44,985 nucleotides of DNA from an uncultured Pelagibacteraceae bacterium (GTDB lineage: Bacteria; Pseudomonadota; Alphaproteobacteria; Pelagibacterales; Pelagibacteraceae): the NCBI GenBank assembly GCA_902528375.1, contig CABZSS010000007.1, positions 1 to 44,985 on the forward strand, read 5' to 3'. How positions within the stretch are numbered: the first letter of the stretch is position 1; each line of letters opens with the position of its first letter. Positions 38,182 to 44,985 of this stretch are shown piece by piece. Below the pieces are notes generated by a model, which was given only the letters and a program-made list of their open reading frames with translations, did no database searches and had not been told where the DNA came from. The position numbers were made by a program, and so were the translations under genes.

Positions 38182-39719
38182 TGTTTTCTTCGATCATCAA
38201 AAACCTCTCTATTCTTAAAAAATTTTTATTCATCAATCTTTTAATCTTTATATTTATTGGTACATTAACCATAATCTACCTTAATTATGTTCAACCAAAT
38301 CTAATTAAAAAAAAAACATCTCTCCAAATTGAAGTTATAAATAATACAATTAATAATCTTAACAGACTTAATATAGAATTTGAAAAAAATGAGGTAAAAA
38401 AATTTCTATTATCGACAAGATTTTTATTTCAAAATCTTGATAGGGTTATTTTTTTTAATAAGTCGTTCGAGATTTTAGCAGACACAGATACACTCGATCT
38501 TGACCCAAGATCCTTTTCATCGAGAATTGAAATAGTTGAATTTGATTTACAAAATAACCAAGATAAAGAAAAATCTACAGATGAATTAATTAATTCAGAA
38601 AAAAAGAGTGAATTTGAAGAAACACTTCAGGAATATTCAATATCCGATGATTATGGTAAGCCTGTTACTTTTACAAATGAAACTTATAATAAATTTAAAT
38701 TATCAACGATAAAGAATGTTTTGATTGATGATGAAAATGTTGGGTATATTCTGATATCTCAAAACGCCAATGATGTTAAAACAGCAATCAATGAAAGAAA
38801 AACTTTTGTAATTCGTACGGCAATATTAATCGCAGTTGTAATTTTTATTTTTTCATTAGTGTTAAATAGATATTTTTTAAAACCAATTAAAAATCTTGTT
38901 AATTATACTGAAAATATAAAAGAAAAGAGTAAAAAGAGAATAGATATTAAAAGTTTAATAAAAAGAAATGATGAACTGGGAACTTTATCATTATCTCTTG
39001 ATGAAATGACAAATGAATTACAAAAACGAGTAAACACAGCTGAAAACTTCTCCACAGATTTAGTTCATGAAATTAGAAATCCTTTAGCTTCACTTAAGAG
39101 TGCATCTGAAATATTAGAAGTCACAAATGATAACATTGAGAAGGAAAAATTGACAAAGATTTTGACACACGATGTAGAAAGAATTGAAAGATTAATAACA
39201 GATTATTCTCAAATGCTTAAAGATGAAGTTGCAATAACTAAGGAAAGTATGAAAACCTTAGACTTAAAAAAAATTGCAGACTCAGTCGTTGATGATTTTA
39301 ATGCAATATATAATACAAAACGTGGAATCAACATTGATTTACAGTTTAAAAATTCTGGTGAAAAGTTTAATATAAAAGGCATTGAAAATAGGATCGAACA
39401 AGTTTTAGCAAACCTCCTTGAAAATTCTATTTCATTTAGCAGTGATAATCAGAATATTGTAGTTAAACTCTTACAAAAAAAAGATGGAAAAATTTCTCTT
39501 AGTGTAATTGATGAAGGAATTGGGTTTAAAGAAAAAAATACAGATAAAATTTTCAAAAGATTTTATAGCAATAGACCAGATAAATTTGGTGAACACTCTG
39601 GATTAGGATTGAATATTGTTAAAAATCTAGTTGATCTTCATGGGGGTCAAGTGATCGCATCAAATAATGTTAATAAAAAGGGAGCAAAAGTAGAAATTAT
39701 TTTCCCAAAATTAAATTGA
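38181..39719 (+). CDS. chvG: Sensor histidine kinase ChvG
   Basis: Membrane sensor kinase partner of ChvI. It has 512 residues: TM1 at about 13-35, a periplasmic domain to about 207, TM2 at about 210-230, then HAMP and a HisKA domain with phospho-acceptor His296 in DLVHEIRNPLASLKSA. The ATPase domain has N box VLANLLENSISFS, G1 DEGIGF and G2 SGLGLNIVKNLVDLHGG. The periplasmic part carries an acidic stretch (residues 124-148), as expected for a sensor whose activity is controlled from the periplasm. No HPr kinase or PTS genes follow, unlike in many relatives. Confidence 0.94.
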   Translation: MFSSIIKNLSILKKFLFINLLIFIFIGTLTIIYLNYVQPNLIKKKTSLQIEVINNTINNLNRLNIEFEKNEVKKFLLSTRFLFQNLDRVIFFNKSFEILADTDTLDLDPRSFSSRIEIVEFDLQNNQDKEKSTDELINSEKKSEFEETLQEYSISDDYGKPVTFTNETYNKFKLSTIKNVLIDDENVGYILISQNANDVKTAINERKTFVIRTAILIAVVIFIFSLVLNRYFLKPIKNLVNYTENIKEKSKKRIDIKSLIKRNDELGTLSLSLDEMTNELQKRVNTAENFSTDLVHEIRNPLASLKSASEILEVTNDNIEKEKLTKILTHDVERIERLITDYSQMLKDEVAITKESMKTLDLKKIADSVVDDFNAIYNTKRGINIDLQFKNSGEKFNIKGIENRIEQVLANLLENSISFSSDNQNIVVKLLQKKDGKISLSVIDEGIGFKEKNTDKIFKRFYSNRPDKFGEHSGLGLNIVKNLVDLHGGQVIASNNVNKKGAKVEIIFPKLN

Positions 39720-39761
39720 TATATTGAATAAATTATTCTTTAATGTAAAAGATTTGCAAAA

Positions 39762-41048
39762 ATGAGTGATTATAAAGTAAAAGATATAAAGCTAGCTGAG
39801 TTCGGTAGAAAAGAAATTTCTCTTGCCGAAACAGAAATGCCGGGACTTATGGCATTAAGAAAAGAATACAAAGGAAAGTTTCCTTTAAAAGGAGCTAGAA
39901 TTTTAGGTTGTCTGCACATGACAATTCAAACTGCTGTGCTTATTGAGACATTAGTAGCTCTTGGTGCAGAGTGTAGATGGTCATCATGCAATATTTTTTC
40001 AACACAAGATCATGCGGCTGCAGCGATAGCAAAAGCTGGAATACCTGTGTTTGCCTGGAAAGGTGAGACAGAGGAAGAGTATTGGTGGTGTGTAAAACAA
40101 ACAATCGAAGGTAAAAAAGATTGGAAGCCAAATATGATTTTGGATGATGGTGGTGACTTAACAGCTCTAATGCATAAAGATTACAAAGATTTAATGAAAG
40201 ATGTTAAAGGGTTGTCAGAAGAGACAACGACTGGTGTACTAGCTTTAAAAAAAATGGAGAGCGAAGGGACATTATTAGTACCGGCAATAAATGTTAATGA
40301 CTCAGTAACAAAGTCAAAATTTGATAATTTATATGGGTGCAGGGAAAGTTTAGTCGACGGCATTAAAAGAGCTACAGATGTGATGATGTCAGGTAAAGTT
40401 GCAATTGTTGCAGGATTTGGTGATGTGGGCAAAGGTAGCGCAGCATCATTGAGGCAATCTGGAGCAAGAGTAATGATTACTGAAACTGATCCAATATGTG
40501 CGTTACAGGCAGCGATGGAAGGTTATGAAGTAGTCTTAATGGATGAAATGATTAAAGAAGCTGACATCGTGGTAACTGCGACTGGCAACAAAGATATTAT
40601 AACAGCAGATCATATGAGAGATATGAAGGATAGAGCGATACTATGTAATATTGGACACTTTGATAATGAAATCCAGGTTGAGGCATTAAAAAATTATAAG
40701 TGGGATGAAATTAAACCTCAAGTGCACGAGATAGAATTACCAAGCAAAAAAAGAATAATTCTTTTAGCCGAAGGTAGACTTGTTAATCTTGGATGTGCAA
40801 CAGGTCACCCAAGTTTTGTAATGAGTGCATCTTTTACAAATCAAGTCACTGCTCAAATAGAACTTTGGAATAATTCATCTAAGTACGAAAAGAAGGTATA
40901 TGTTTTACCAAAACATCTTGATGAAAAAGTAGCTTTGTTACACCTAGAGAAAGTTGGCGCAAAGTTAACAAAACTATCAAAAGAACAGGCTGATTATATT
41001 AGCGTAAAACAAGAAGGGCCATATAAGCCAGATGCTTACCGCTACTAA
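39762..41048 (+). CDS. ahcY: Adenosylhomocysteinase
   Basis: NAD-dependent enzyme splitting S-adenosylhomocysteine into adenosine and homocysteine, relieving product inhibition of methyltransferases. It is 428 residues. [20 protein letters not shown] carries the catalytic region, [17 protein letters not shown] follows, and [14 protein letters not shown] binds NAD. The C-terminal signature ends KPDAYRY, with the lysine and tyrosine that reach into the partner subunit. The 42-base gap upstream contains a small palindrome GAATAA-A-TTATTC (39726-39738) of unknown meaning and no Shine-Dalgarno. The 3' end overlaps tsaE by 17 bases. Confidence 0.97.
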   Translation: MSDYKVKDIKLAEFGRKEISLAETEMPGLMALRKEYKGKFPLKGARILGCLHMTIQTAVLIETLVALGAECRWSSCNIFSTQDHAAAAIAKAGIPVFAWKGETEEEYWWCVKQTIEGKKDWKPNMILDDGGDLTALMHKDYKDLMKDVKGLSEETTTGVLALKKMESEGTLLVPAINVNDSVTKSKFDNLYGCRESLVDGIKRATDVMMSGKVAIVAGFGDVGKGSAASLRQSGARVMITETDPICALQAAMEGYEVVLMDEMIKEADIVVTATGNKDIITADHMRDMKDRAILCNIGHFDNEIQVEALKNYKWDEIKPQVHEIELPSKKRIILLAEGRLVNLGCATGHPSFVMSASFTNQVTAQIELWNNSSKYEKKVYVLPKHLDEKVALLHLEKVGAKLTKLSKEQADYISVKQEGPYKPDAYRY

Positions 41049-41493
41049 TCGTAGCAATATTAAAATTTCTAAAGAAATTGAATTAAAAAGATTTTCTGAG
41101 AAAACTTCAAAATTTGTAAAAAAGTTTAATATAGTTTTTTTATACGGGGAACTTGGAGTTGGAAAAACTACATTTGTAAAATATTTAATCAATAATCTGC
41201 AAAAAAGGGAAAAAACCAAGATTACAGAAATACCAAGCCCAACGTTTAATATAGTTTATGAGTATCGTATCAAAAAAAAAAGAATACAGCATTTTGATTT
41301 GTATAGATTAAAAAATAAAAAAGAATGTCTAAATATTGGCCTTTTTGAGGATGATAATGTGATTTCAATAATTGAATGGCCAGAAAAAGTACATTTTAAA
41401 CCTAAAAAAAGGATAGAAATTTATTTCAAATATTTTGATAATTATAATTCAAGGCTATTAAAGATTAAATTTTTTGGAAAAAATGAAGCTTAA
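41032..41493 (+). CDS. tsaE: tRNA threonylcarbamoyladenosine ATPase TsaE
   Basis: ATPase that supports the TsaB-TsaD complex in making t6A37 on ANN-reading tRNAs. It is 153 residues. P-loop [12 protein letters not shown] lies at about 39-50, with [13 protein letters not shown] and the Walker-B-like [14 protein letters not shown] and [10 protein letters not shown] segments, all standard for TsaE. The ATG at 41032 is inside the ahcY 3' end; no later in-frame start leaves the N-terminal strand intact. In alphaproteobacteria it usually precedes a phosphotransferase and a nucleotidyltransferase, as here. Confidence 0.92.
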   Translation: MLTATNRSNIKISKEIELKRFSEKTSKFVKKFNIVFLYGELGVGKTTFVKYLINNLQKREKTKITEIPSPTFNIVYEYRIKKKRIQHFDLYRLKNKKECLNIGLFEDDNVISIIEWPEKVHFKPKKRIEIYFKYFDNYNSRLLKIKFFGKNEA

Positions 41494-42412
41494 TAATAAA
41501 AAAGTAACTAAATTGGAAGGGGATGCTTCAGAGCGAAAATTTTATAGATCAAAAAATTCCATAATTATTTTTTCTAAAAAAAATAAAAAAAAAAATTTAC
41601 TAATCTATGATGCAATAAACAGAATACTAAATTCAGGGGGTATTTGCGCTCCTAGATTATTAAAAAACAATTACAACAAAAATTTAATAGAAGTGAACGA
41701 TTTGGGGGATATCACATTGTTCAAACTTCTCAAAAATAAAAAAAACAAAAAAAAAATTTTTATAAAAGTATTAGATTTATTATCTAAAGTTCAAAAAATA
41801 AAAAAATTTTATAATAAAGATTTTACAGGTAGAAAATATAACATGGCAAGATATTCAAAAGATAAACTTTTAAGAGAGGCCTATTTGTTTAACGAATGGT
41901 ATCTTCCTCAAAAACTTAGTAAGAAAAAATTAAATCAATTTAAAAAAAGATTTAAGAAAATTTTTTTAAGATTATCAAAGGCAATTAAATTACCCGATGA
42001 TGTTTTTGTACATAGAGACTTCCATGTTTCAAATATAATGCTTAAACAAAAAAAATTTCATTTAATAGATAGTCAAGATGCAGTCATTGGAAACCCAGCC
42101 TATGATCTTGCTTCACTAATTGATGATGTAAGACTTAAAACCACAAATAATTTAAAAGAAGAAATGTTCAATTATTTTACGAAAAAATACTTAAATAGAG
42201 ATCTTAGAAAATTTGAAAATGATTTTTTAATTTTATCTGTATTAAGAAATTTTAAGATTCTTGGAATTTTTTCAAGACTTGCAAAAAGAGATGATAAAAA
42301 CAGATATCTTAAATACATTCCTTATACATGGAATCTTATTAAATCAAGAACTAAAAATGGAAAAGTATTTGATGAGTTAAGGTTAATTTTAAATAATAAT
42401 AAATTTATATAA
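41483..42412 (+). CDS. amgK: AmgK-like sugar kinase (APH fold)
   Basis: Aminoglycoside-phosphotransferase-fold kinase, probably the anomeric N-acetylmuramate/N-acetylglucosamine kinase AmgK of the wall-recycling bypass described in Pseudomonas. From the ATG at 41483 it has 309 residues; a TTG nine bases earlier is less likely. The catalytic loop VHRDFHVSNIM has Asp179 and Asn184, and LIDSQDAVIGNPAYDLASL has metal-binding Asp196/Asp199, the form seen in AmgK. It overlaps tsaE by 11 bases and is followed by a MurU-like gene. True substrate inferred from this pairing. Confidence 0.83.
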   Translation: MKLNNKKVTKLEGDASERKFYRSKNSIIIFSKKNKKKNLLIYDAINRILNSGGICAPRLLKNNYNKNLIEVNDLGDITLFKLLKNKKNKKKIFIKVLDLLSKVQKIKKFYNKDFTGRKYNMARYSKDKLLREAYLFNEWYLPQKLSKKKLNQFKKRFKKIFLRLSKAIKLPDDVFVHRDFHVSNIMLKQKKFHLIDSQDAVIGNPAYDLASLIDDVRLKTTNNLKEEMFNYFTKKYLNRDLRKFENDFLILSVLRNFKILGIFSRLAKRDDKNRYLKYIPYTWNLIKSRTKNGKVFDELRLILNNNKFI

Positions 42413-42423
42413 AATTTAATTGT

Positions 42424-43119
42424 ATGAAAAAAATTGAAGTTGCGGTGATATTAGGTGCTGGTTTTGGAAAAAGATTAACTCCAATTACAAACGAAATTCC
42501 AAAACCTCTTGTTCAAATTGGAAATGAAACTATGCTAGAAAAGACTATTAAACTTGTAAAAAAATTAAATCTCAAAAAAATTCTGATAAACACCCATTAT
42601 AAACGAGACAAGCTTAAAAATTATATTGAAAAAAAAAACTTTGATATTGATATAGAATTATTTGAGGAAGTTCCTGAAATTCTCAATACTGGTGGAGGAA
42701 TTTTAAATATGATCATGGAAAACAAAAATGAATATTTTTTAACTTTTAATCCAGATACTTTATGGAACGAAAATTATATTGCTGAAATCTTAGAAATGGA
42801 AAATCAGTTTTTTAACTTAAATTCAAAAAATATTTTATTAGTGGTAAATAAGGATAAAAGCTTCGATCAAAATTTGATAGGAGACTTTAATCTTGAAGTG
42901 AACAAGCTTAACAAAACAAAGCCCTTAAATTTTATTTACACAGGATGTCAGATATTAGAAAAGAAAGTATTTAAAAAATTTAATAATAAATCTTTCCCAA
43001 TGTCGGAGGTGTGGAATGATTTATTATCAAGAAATGAATTGATGGGTTTTGAAAGTAAAGTGAACTTTAAACATGTCACTAATTATGATATTTATAATAA
43101 ACTTTTAAAAAGCAACTAA
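42424..43119 (+). CDS. murU: MurU-like sugar-1-phosphate uridylyltransferase
   Basis: Nucleotidyltransferase expected to convert N-acetylmuramate-1-phosphate to UDP-MurNAc, feeding recycled wall sugar back into peptidoglycan synthesis without the fosfomycin-sensitive MurA step. It is 231 residues. The N-terminal loop VILGAGFGKRLTPIT with KPLVQIG binds the nucleotide; LNTGGGI and FNPDTLW (metal-binding Asp) follow. Other sugar nucleotidylyltransferases look similar, so the assignment leans on the AmgK-like gene 11 bases upstream. The 3' end overlaps convergent gpmA by 15 bases. The addB/addA genes often found next in alphaproteobacteria are absent. Confidence 0.85.
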   Translation: MKKIEVAVILGAGFGKRLTPITNEIPKPLVQIGNETMLEKTIKLVKKLNLKKILINTHYKRDKLKNYIEKKNFDIDIELFEEVPEILNTGGGILNMIMENKNEYFLTFNPDTLWNENYIAEILEMENQFFNLNSKNILLVVNKDKSFDQNLIGDFNLEVNKLNKTKPLNFIYTGCQILEKKVFKKFNNKSFPMSEVWNDLLSRNELMGFESKVNFKHVTNYDIYNKLLKSN

Positions 43120-43824
43120 ATTTTTGGCTCTTTCTTGATCAAGATATGTTACAGATGAAATTTGAAGTTTGTCCTCAAAAATTATTAAAAGAGGATTTGC
43201 AGTTGGTATTTCCATTTTAGAAATTTCCCTTTCGTTGATTTTAAAAAGATACTTGCATAGAGCTCTTAAAGAATTACCATGGGCCGAGATGCATACACCT
43301 TTACCATTTTGAAGATCTTTTAAGATTAATTCATTATAACAATTCACTACCCGTTTATGTGTATCTTTTAAAGACTCAGTGTCTGGAATATTAGATACTG
43401 GAATATCTTTATAAGTTTCTATATTGAGCGGATGATAGGGGCTTTTCCTATCTAAGGCTCCAGGTTTGACATCCCATGATCTTCTAAATTGATGGATTTT
43501 CTCTTCTCCATATTTTTTCTTCATATCTTCTTTATTTAAACCTGTAAGCTCTCCATAATGTCTTTCATTTAATTGCCATTTTTTAGTAATTGAGTTTTCG
43601 TCTTCATTTAATTCTTTCATTATAATTTTAAGAGTATCATTTGCCCTTTTTTGGTAGGAGCTATAAAAAGTATCAAGTTTAATTTTTTTCTCTTTTATTA
43701 ATTCACCAGCTTTTTTAGCCTCAGCTCTACCTTTATCTGTTAATCCGACATCGACCCAACCAGTAAATCTTTTTTGTTGGTTCCACTCACTTTGTCCATG
43801 CCTTATAAGAATAAGATGTTTCAT
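43105..43824 (-). CDS. gpmA: 2,3-bisphosphoglycerate-dependent phosphoglycerate mutase
   Basis: Interconverts 3- and 2-phosphoglycerate in glycolysis/gluconeogenesis. It is 239 residues, the dPGM length. Phospho-histidine His9 is in LIRHGQSEWN, followed by FTGWVDVGLTDKG, LNERHYGELTGLNK, RRSWDVKPG and the second histidine in SAHGNSLRALCKYL. It stands alone on the minus strand between murU and the divergent VanZ-like gene. The 45-base upstream gap is almost pure A/T with no clear promoter hexamers. Confidence 0.95.
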   Translation of the reverse strand: MKHLILIRHGQSEWNQQKRFTGWVDVGLTDKGRAEAKKAGELIKEKKIKLDTFYSSYQKRANDTLKIIMKELNEDENSITKKWQLNERHYGELTGLNKEDMKKKYGEEKIHQFRRSWDVKPGALDRKSPYHPLNIETYKDIPVSNIPDTESLKDTHKRVVNCYNELILKDLQNGKGVCISAHGNSLRALCKYLFKINEREISKMEIPTANPLLIIFEDKLQISSVTYLDQERAKNLVAF

Positions 43825-43869
43825 TGAAATATTTGATATATTAATTAATAAATAAAATAAATAAAATTA

Positions 43870-44262
43870 ATGAAAATTTTTACAAATAATCTTCAGTTAA
43901 TTTTCAAATTATCTAATATATGTTTAATAATTTTATATCTGTATCCAGGAAGTATATTAGGTTTCTTTTTATATAATGATTTCAGTAATCAACCTCAAAT
44001 CACAAGAGATTTATTTCAAATATCCTCAAATCACATTTACGCTTTTTCTCTGATTTCAATTCTTGGTCTTTTCACTTTTAAAACAAAAAAAAGATTATTT
44101 GCATATTTGGTTTGTTTATCCATAGTCCTTGAATTTTTCCATTTGGTTATACCAAATCGCAGCTTTCAAATAGGTGATCTAAATGGTAACTTATTGGGTG
44201 TAATAATACCCTTTTTGATTCACAAAGTTTATGAAATCTTATTACAAACTAAAAAAAAATAA
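43870..44262 (+). CDS. VanZ-like membrane protein
   Basis: Small integral membrane protein of 130 residues with about four hydrophobic segments (near 12-36, 50-63, 69-85 and 98-120). The segment VLEFFHLVIPNRSFQIGDLNGNLLGVIIP (about 81-109) follows the VanZ-family pattern E..Q...P.R......D...N..G. VanZ relatives occur in many bacteria without glycopeptide resistance genes, and their biochemical role is unknown. The 3' end overlaps the next gene by 32 bases. Confidence 0.72.
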   Translation: MKIFTNNLQLIFKLSNICLIILYLYPGSILGFFLYNDFSNQPQITRDLFQISSNHIYAFSLISILGLFTFKTKKRLFAYLVCLSIVLEFFHLVIPNRSFQIGDLNGNLLGVIIPFLIHKVYEILLQTKKK

Positions 44263-44755
44263 AATTATATATTTAATTTTGTTTATAATTTTTTTTTTAA
44301 AAACCAATTCATATTCAGATGAAATAACAGGGTATGCAAAGGTAATAGATGGTGACACAATTAGAATAAAGGGAAATAAAATTAGACTTTACGGTATTGA
44401 TGCACCTGAAAAAAATCAAATATGTTCTAAGCCTTGGTTAAGCTTGAACGTAATCACATTTAATAAAGATTATGAGTGTGGACTTAAAACTACTAATTTA
44501 TTAAAAAAGTTCCTTAAAAACGAAATAATAGTATGTAAAAAGAAATCCGTGGATAGATATAATAGAGTTGTTGCTATTTGCTTTAAGAAAAAAAGGGACG
44601 TTAACTCTTGGCTTGTTAGGAACGGTTTAGCTGTCGCTTACACTAAATACTCAAAAAAATATATTATAAATGAAAATGATGCAAAAAAAGAAAAAAAAGG
44701 TTTATGGGCAGGAAATTTTGAAATGCCTTGGGAATGGAGAAAAAAACGTAAATAA
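44231..44755 (+). CDS. Secreted thermonuclease-like (SNase) nuclease
   Basis: It has 174 residues with a hydrophobic leader at about 10-24 (KIIYLILFIIFFLKT) that may be a signal peptide, then the staphylococcal-nuclease fold: AKVIDGDTIRIKGNKIRLYGIDAPEK carries the metal-binding Asp, catalytic Arg and Glu, and VDRYNRVVAIC the second catalytic Arg. The GLAVAYTKYSKKY and KKGLWAG segments complete the fold. It would degrade extracellular or periplasmic nucleic acids, possibly as a phosphorus source; this use is inferred. The ATG lies within the VanZ-like gene (32-base overlap); no other ATG precedes the leader. Confidence 0.85.
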   Translation: MKSYYKLKKNKIIYLILFIIFFLKTNSYSDEITGYAKVIDGDTIRIKGNKIRLYGIDAPEKNQICSKPWLSLNVITFNKDYECGLKTTNLLKKFLKNEIIVCKKKSVDRYNRVVAICFKKKRDVNSWLVRNGLAVAYTKYSKKYIINENDAKKEKKGLWAGNFEMPWEWRKKRK

Positions 44756-44769
44756 ATTATAAATAAAGG

Positions 44770-44985
44770 GTGATTCGTTTTAAACTTTTTTTATCTTTAT
44801 CAATTTTTTTATTTTTGCTGAGCTGTTCATCTATTCCAAAAAATACCTCAAGTAGTTGCTCAATATTTTCTGAAAGATACTTTTGGTATAAACATGCAAA
44901 AAAGACTGAAGAAAAATGGGGAATACCTATGCACATACAACTTGCATTTATTAAATTTGAGTCAGATTTTCATTGGCTTGCAAAA
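44770..44985 (+). CDS. Lipoprotein, probable lytic transglycosylase, 5' part only
   Basis: The frame begins at GTG 44770 and runs off the right edge after 72 codons. Residues 1-18 form a lipoprotein signal peptide with lipobox LLSC, so Cys18 would be lipidated. After a serine-rich stretch the sequence WGIPMHIQLAFIKFESDF matches the start of an SLT (lysozyme-like) domain, where the glutamate of (Y/F)ES.F is the catalytic acid. It would cleave peptidoglycan to anhydro-muropeptides, the substrate class imported by AmpG. AAAGG directly abuts the GTG, so the exact start is uncertain (an ATT at 44773 is the alternative). Confidence 0.7.
   Translation, partial: MIRFKLFLSLSIFLFLLSCSSIPKNTSSSCSIFSERYFWYKHAKKTEEKWGIPMHIQLAFIKFESDFHWLAK

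Overview
The window is a very AT-rich, tightly packed bacterial chromosome segment with no mobile elements, CRISPR arrays or RNA genes seen. Gene content and order point to an alphaproteobacterium of the SAR11 / Pelagibacterales type. The evidence is the small genes with 1-4 base overlaps, heavy Lys/Ile/Asn codon use, an F1-only atpHAGDC operon behind priA, class I lysyl-tRNA synthetase, ChvG/ChvI and RegA regulators, and a SAM-II riboswitch in front of metX. The genus is inferred from these traits and not proven. The longest gene-free stretch is about 173 bases, so no stretch over 300 bases lacks a gene.

Layout. 1-1467 (+): the end of a SAM-dependent methyltransferase, then an EgtD-like histidine methyltransferase. 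1557-8385 (+): priA, then the F1 ATP synthase genes atpH-A-G-D-C. 8387-17346 (-): a long run read in the order metX-metW-gloB, rplU-rpmA-obgE-proB-proA-nadD-rsfS-ctpA-rppH, with its own promoter in front of rplU. 17520-19492 (+): hisC and a TyrA-type dehydrogenase. 19495-24640 (-): trkH, ampG, an NlpC/P60 peptidase and a TPR-sulfotransferase. 24728-28213 (+): lysK, pyrD, rpmB and a YhhQ-type queuosine-precursor transporter. 28216-32382 (-): a polyamine cluster of four genes (PLP decarboxylase, deoxyhypusine-synthase-like enzyme, N-carbamoylputrescine amidase, agmatine deiminase). 32550-33116 (+): a RegA/ActR response regulator. 33096-34609 (-): an ABC-2 type ATPase and bioY. 34660-43119 (+): polA, chvI-chvG, ahcY, tsaE, an AmgK-like kinase and a MurU-like nucleotidyltransferase. 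43105-43824 (-): gpmA. 43870-end (+): a VanZ-like protein, a secreted thermonuclease-like nuclease and the start of a lipoprotein lytic transglycosylase.

Themes. (1) Methyl/sulfur metabolism: metX-metW under a SAM-II riboswitch, ahcY for SAH removal, and EgtD as a SAM consumer. (2) Polyamines: two routes to putrescine (direct decarboxylation, and agmatine deiminase plus N-carbamoylputrescine amidase) beside a deoxyhypusine-synthase-like enzyme of the kind linked to homospermidine in bacteria. The leader of this operon carries a terminator-like hairpin, and the region shared with regA carries a perfect FNR-type palindrome. (3) Cell-wall recycling: AmpG and P60 in one place, AmgK and MurU in another, and a lytic transglycosylase at the right edge.

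The most interesting points are regulatory: the SAM-II element followed directly by a T-tract, the polyamine leader attenuator with a tiny upstream ORF, the FNR-like box between redox regulator and polyamine operon, shared ACTTGACT -35 elements at two ribosomal-protein promoters, and several genes that look leaderless or nearly so. No wholly new system could be demonstrated from sequence alone.
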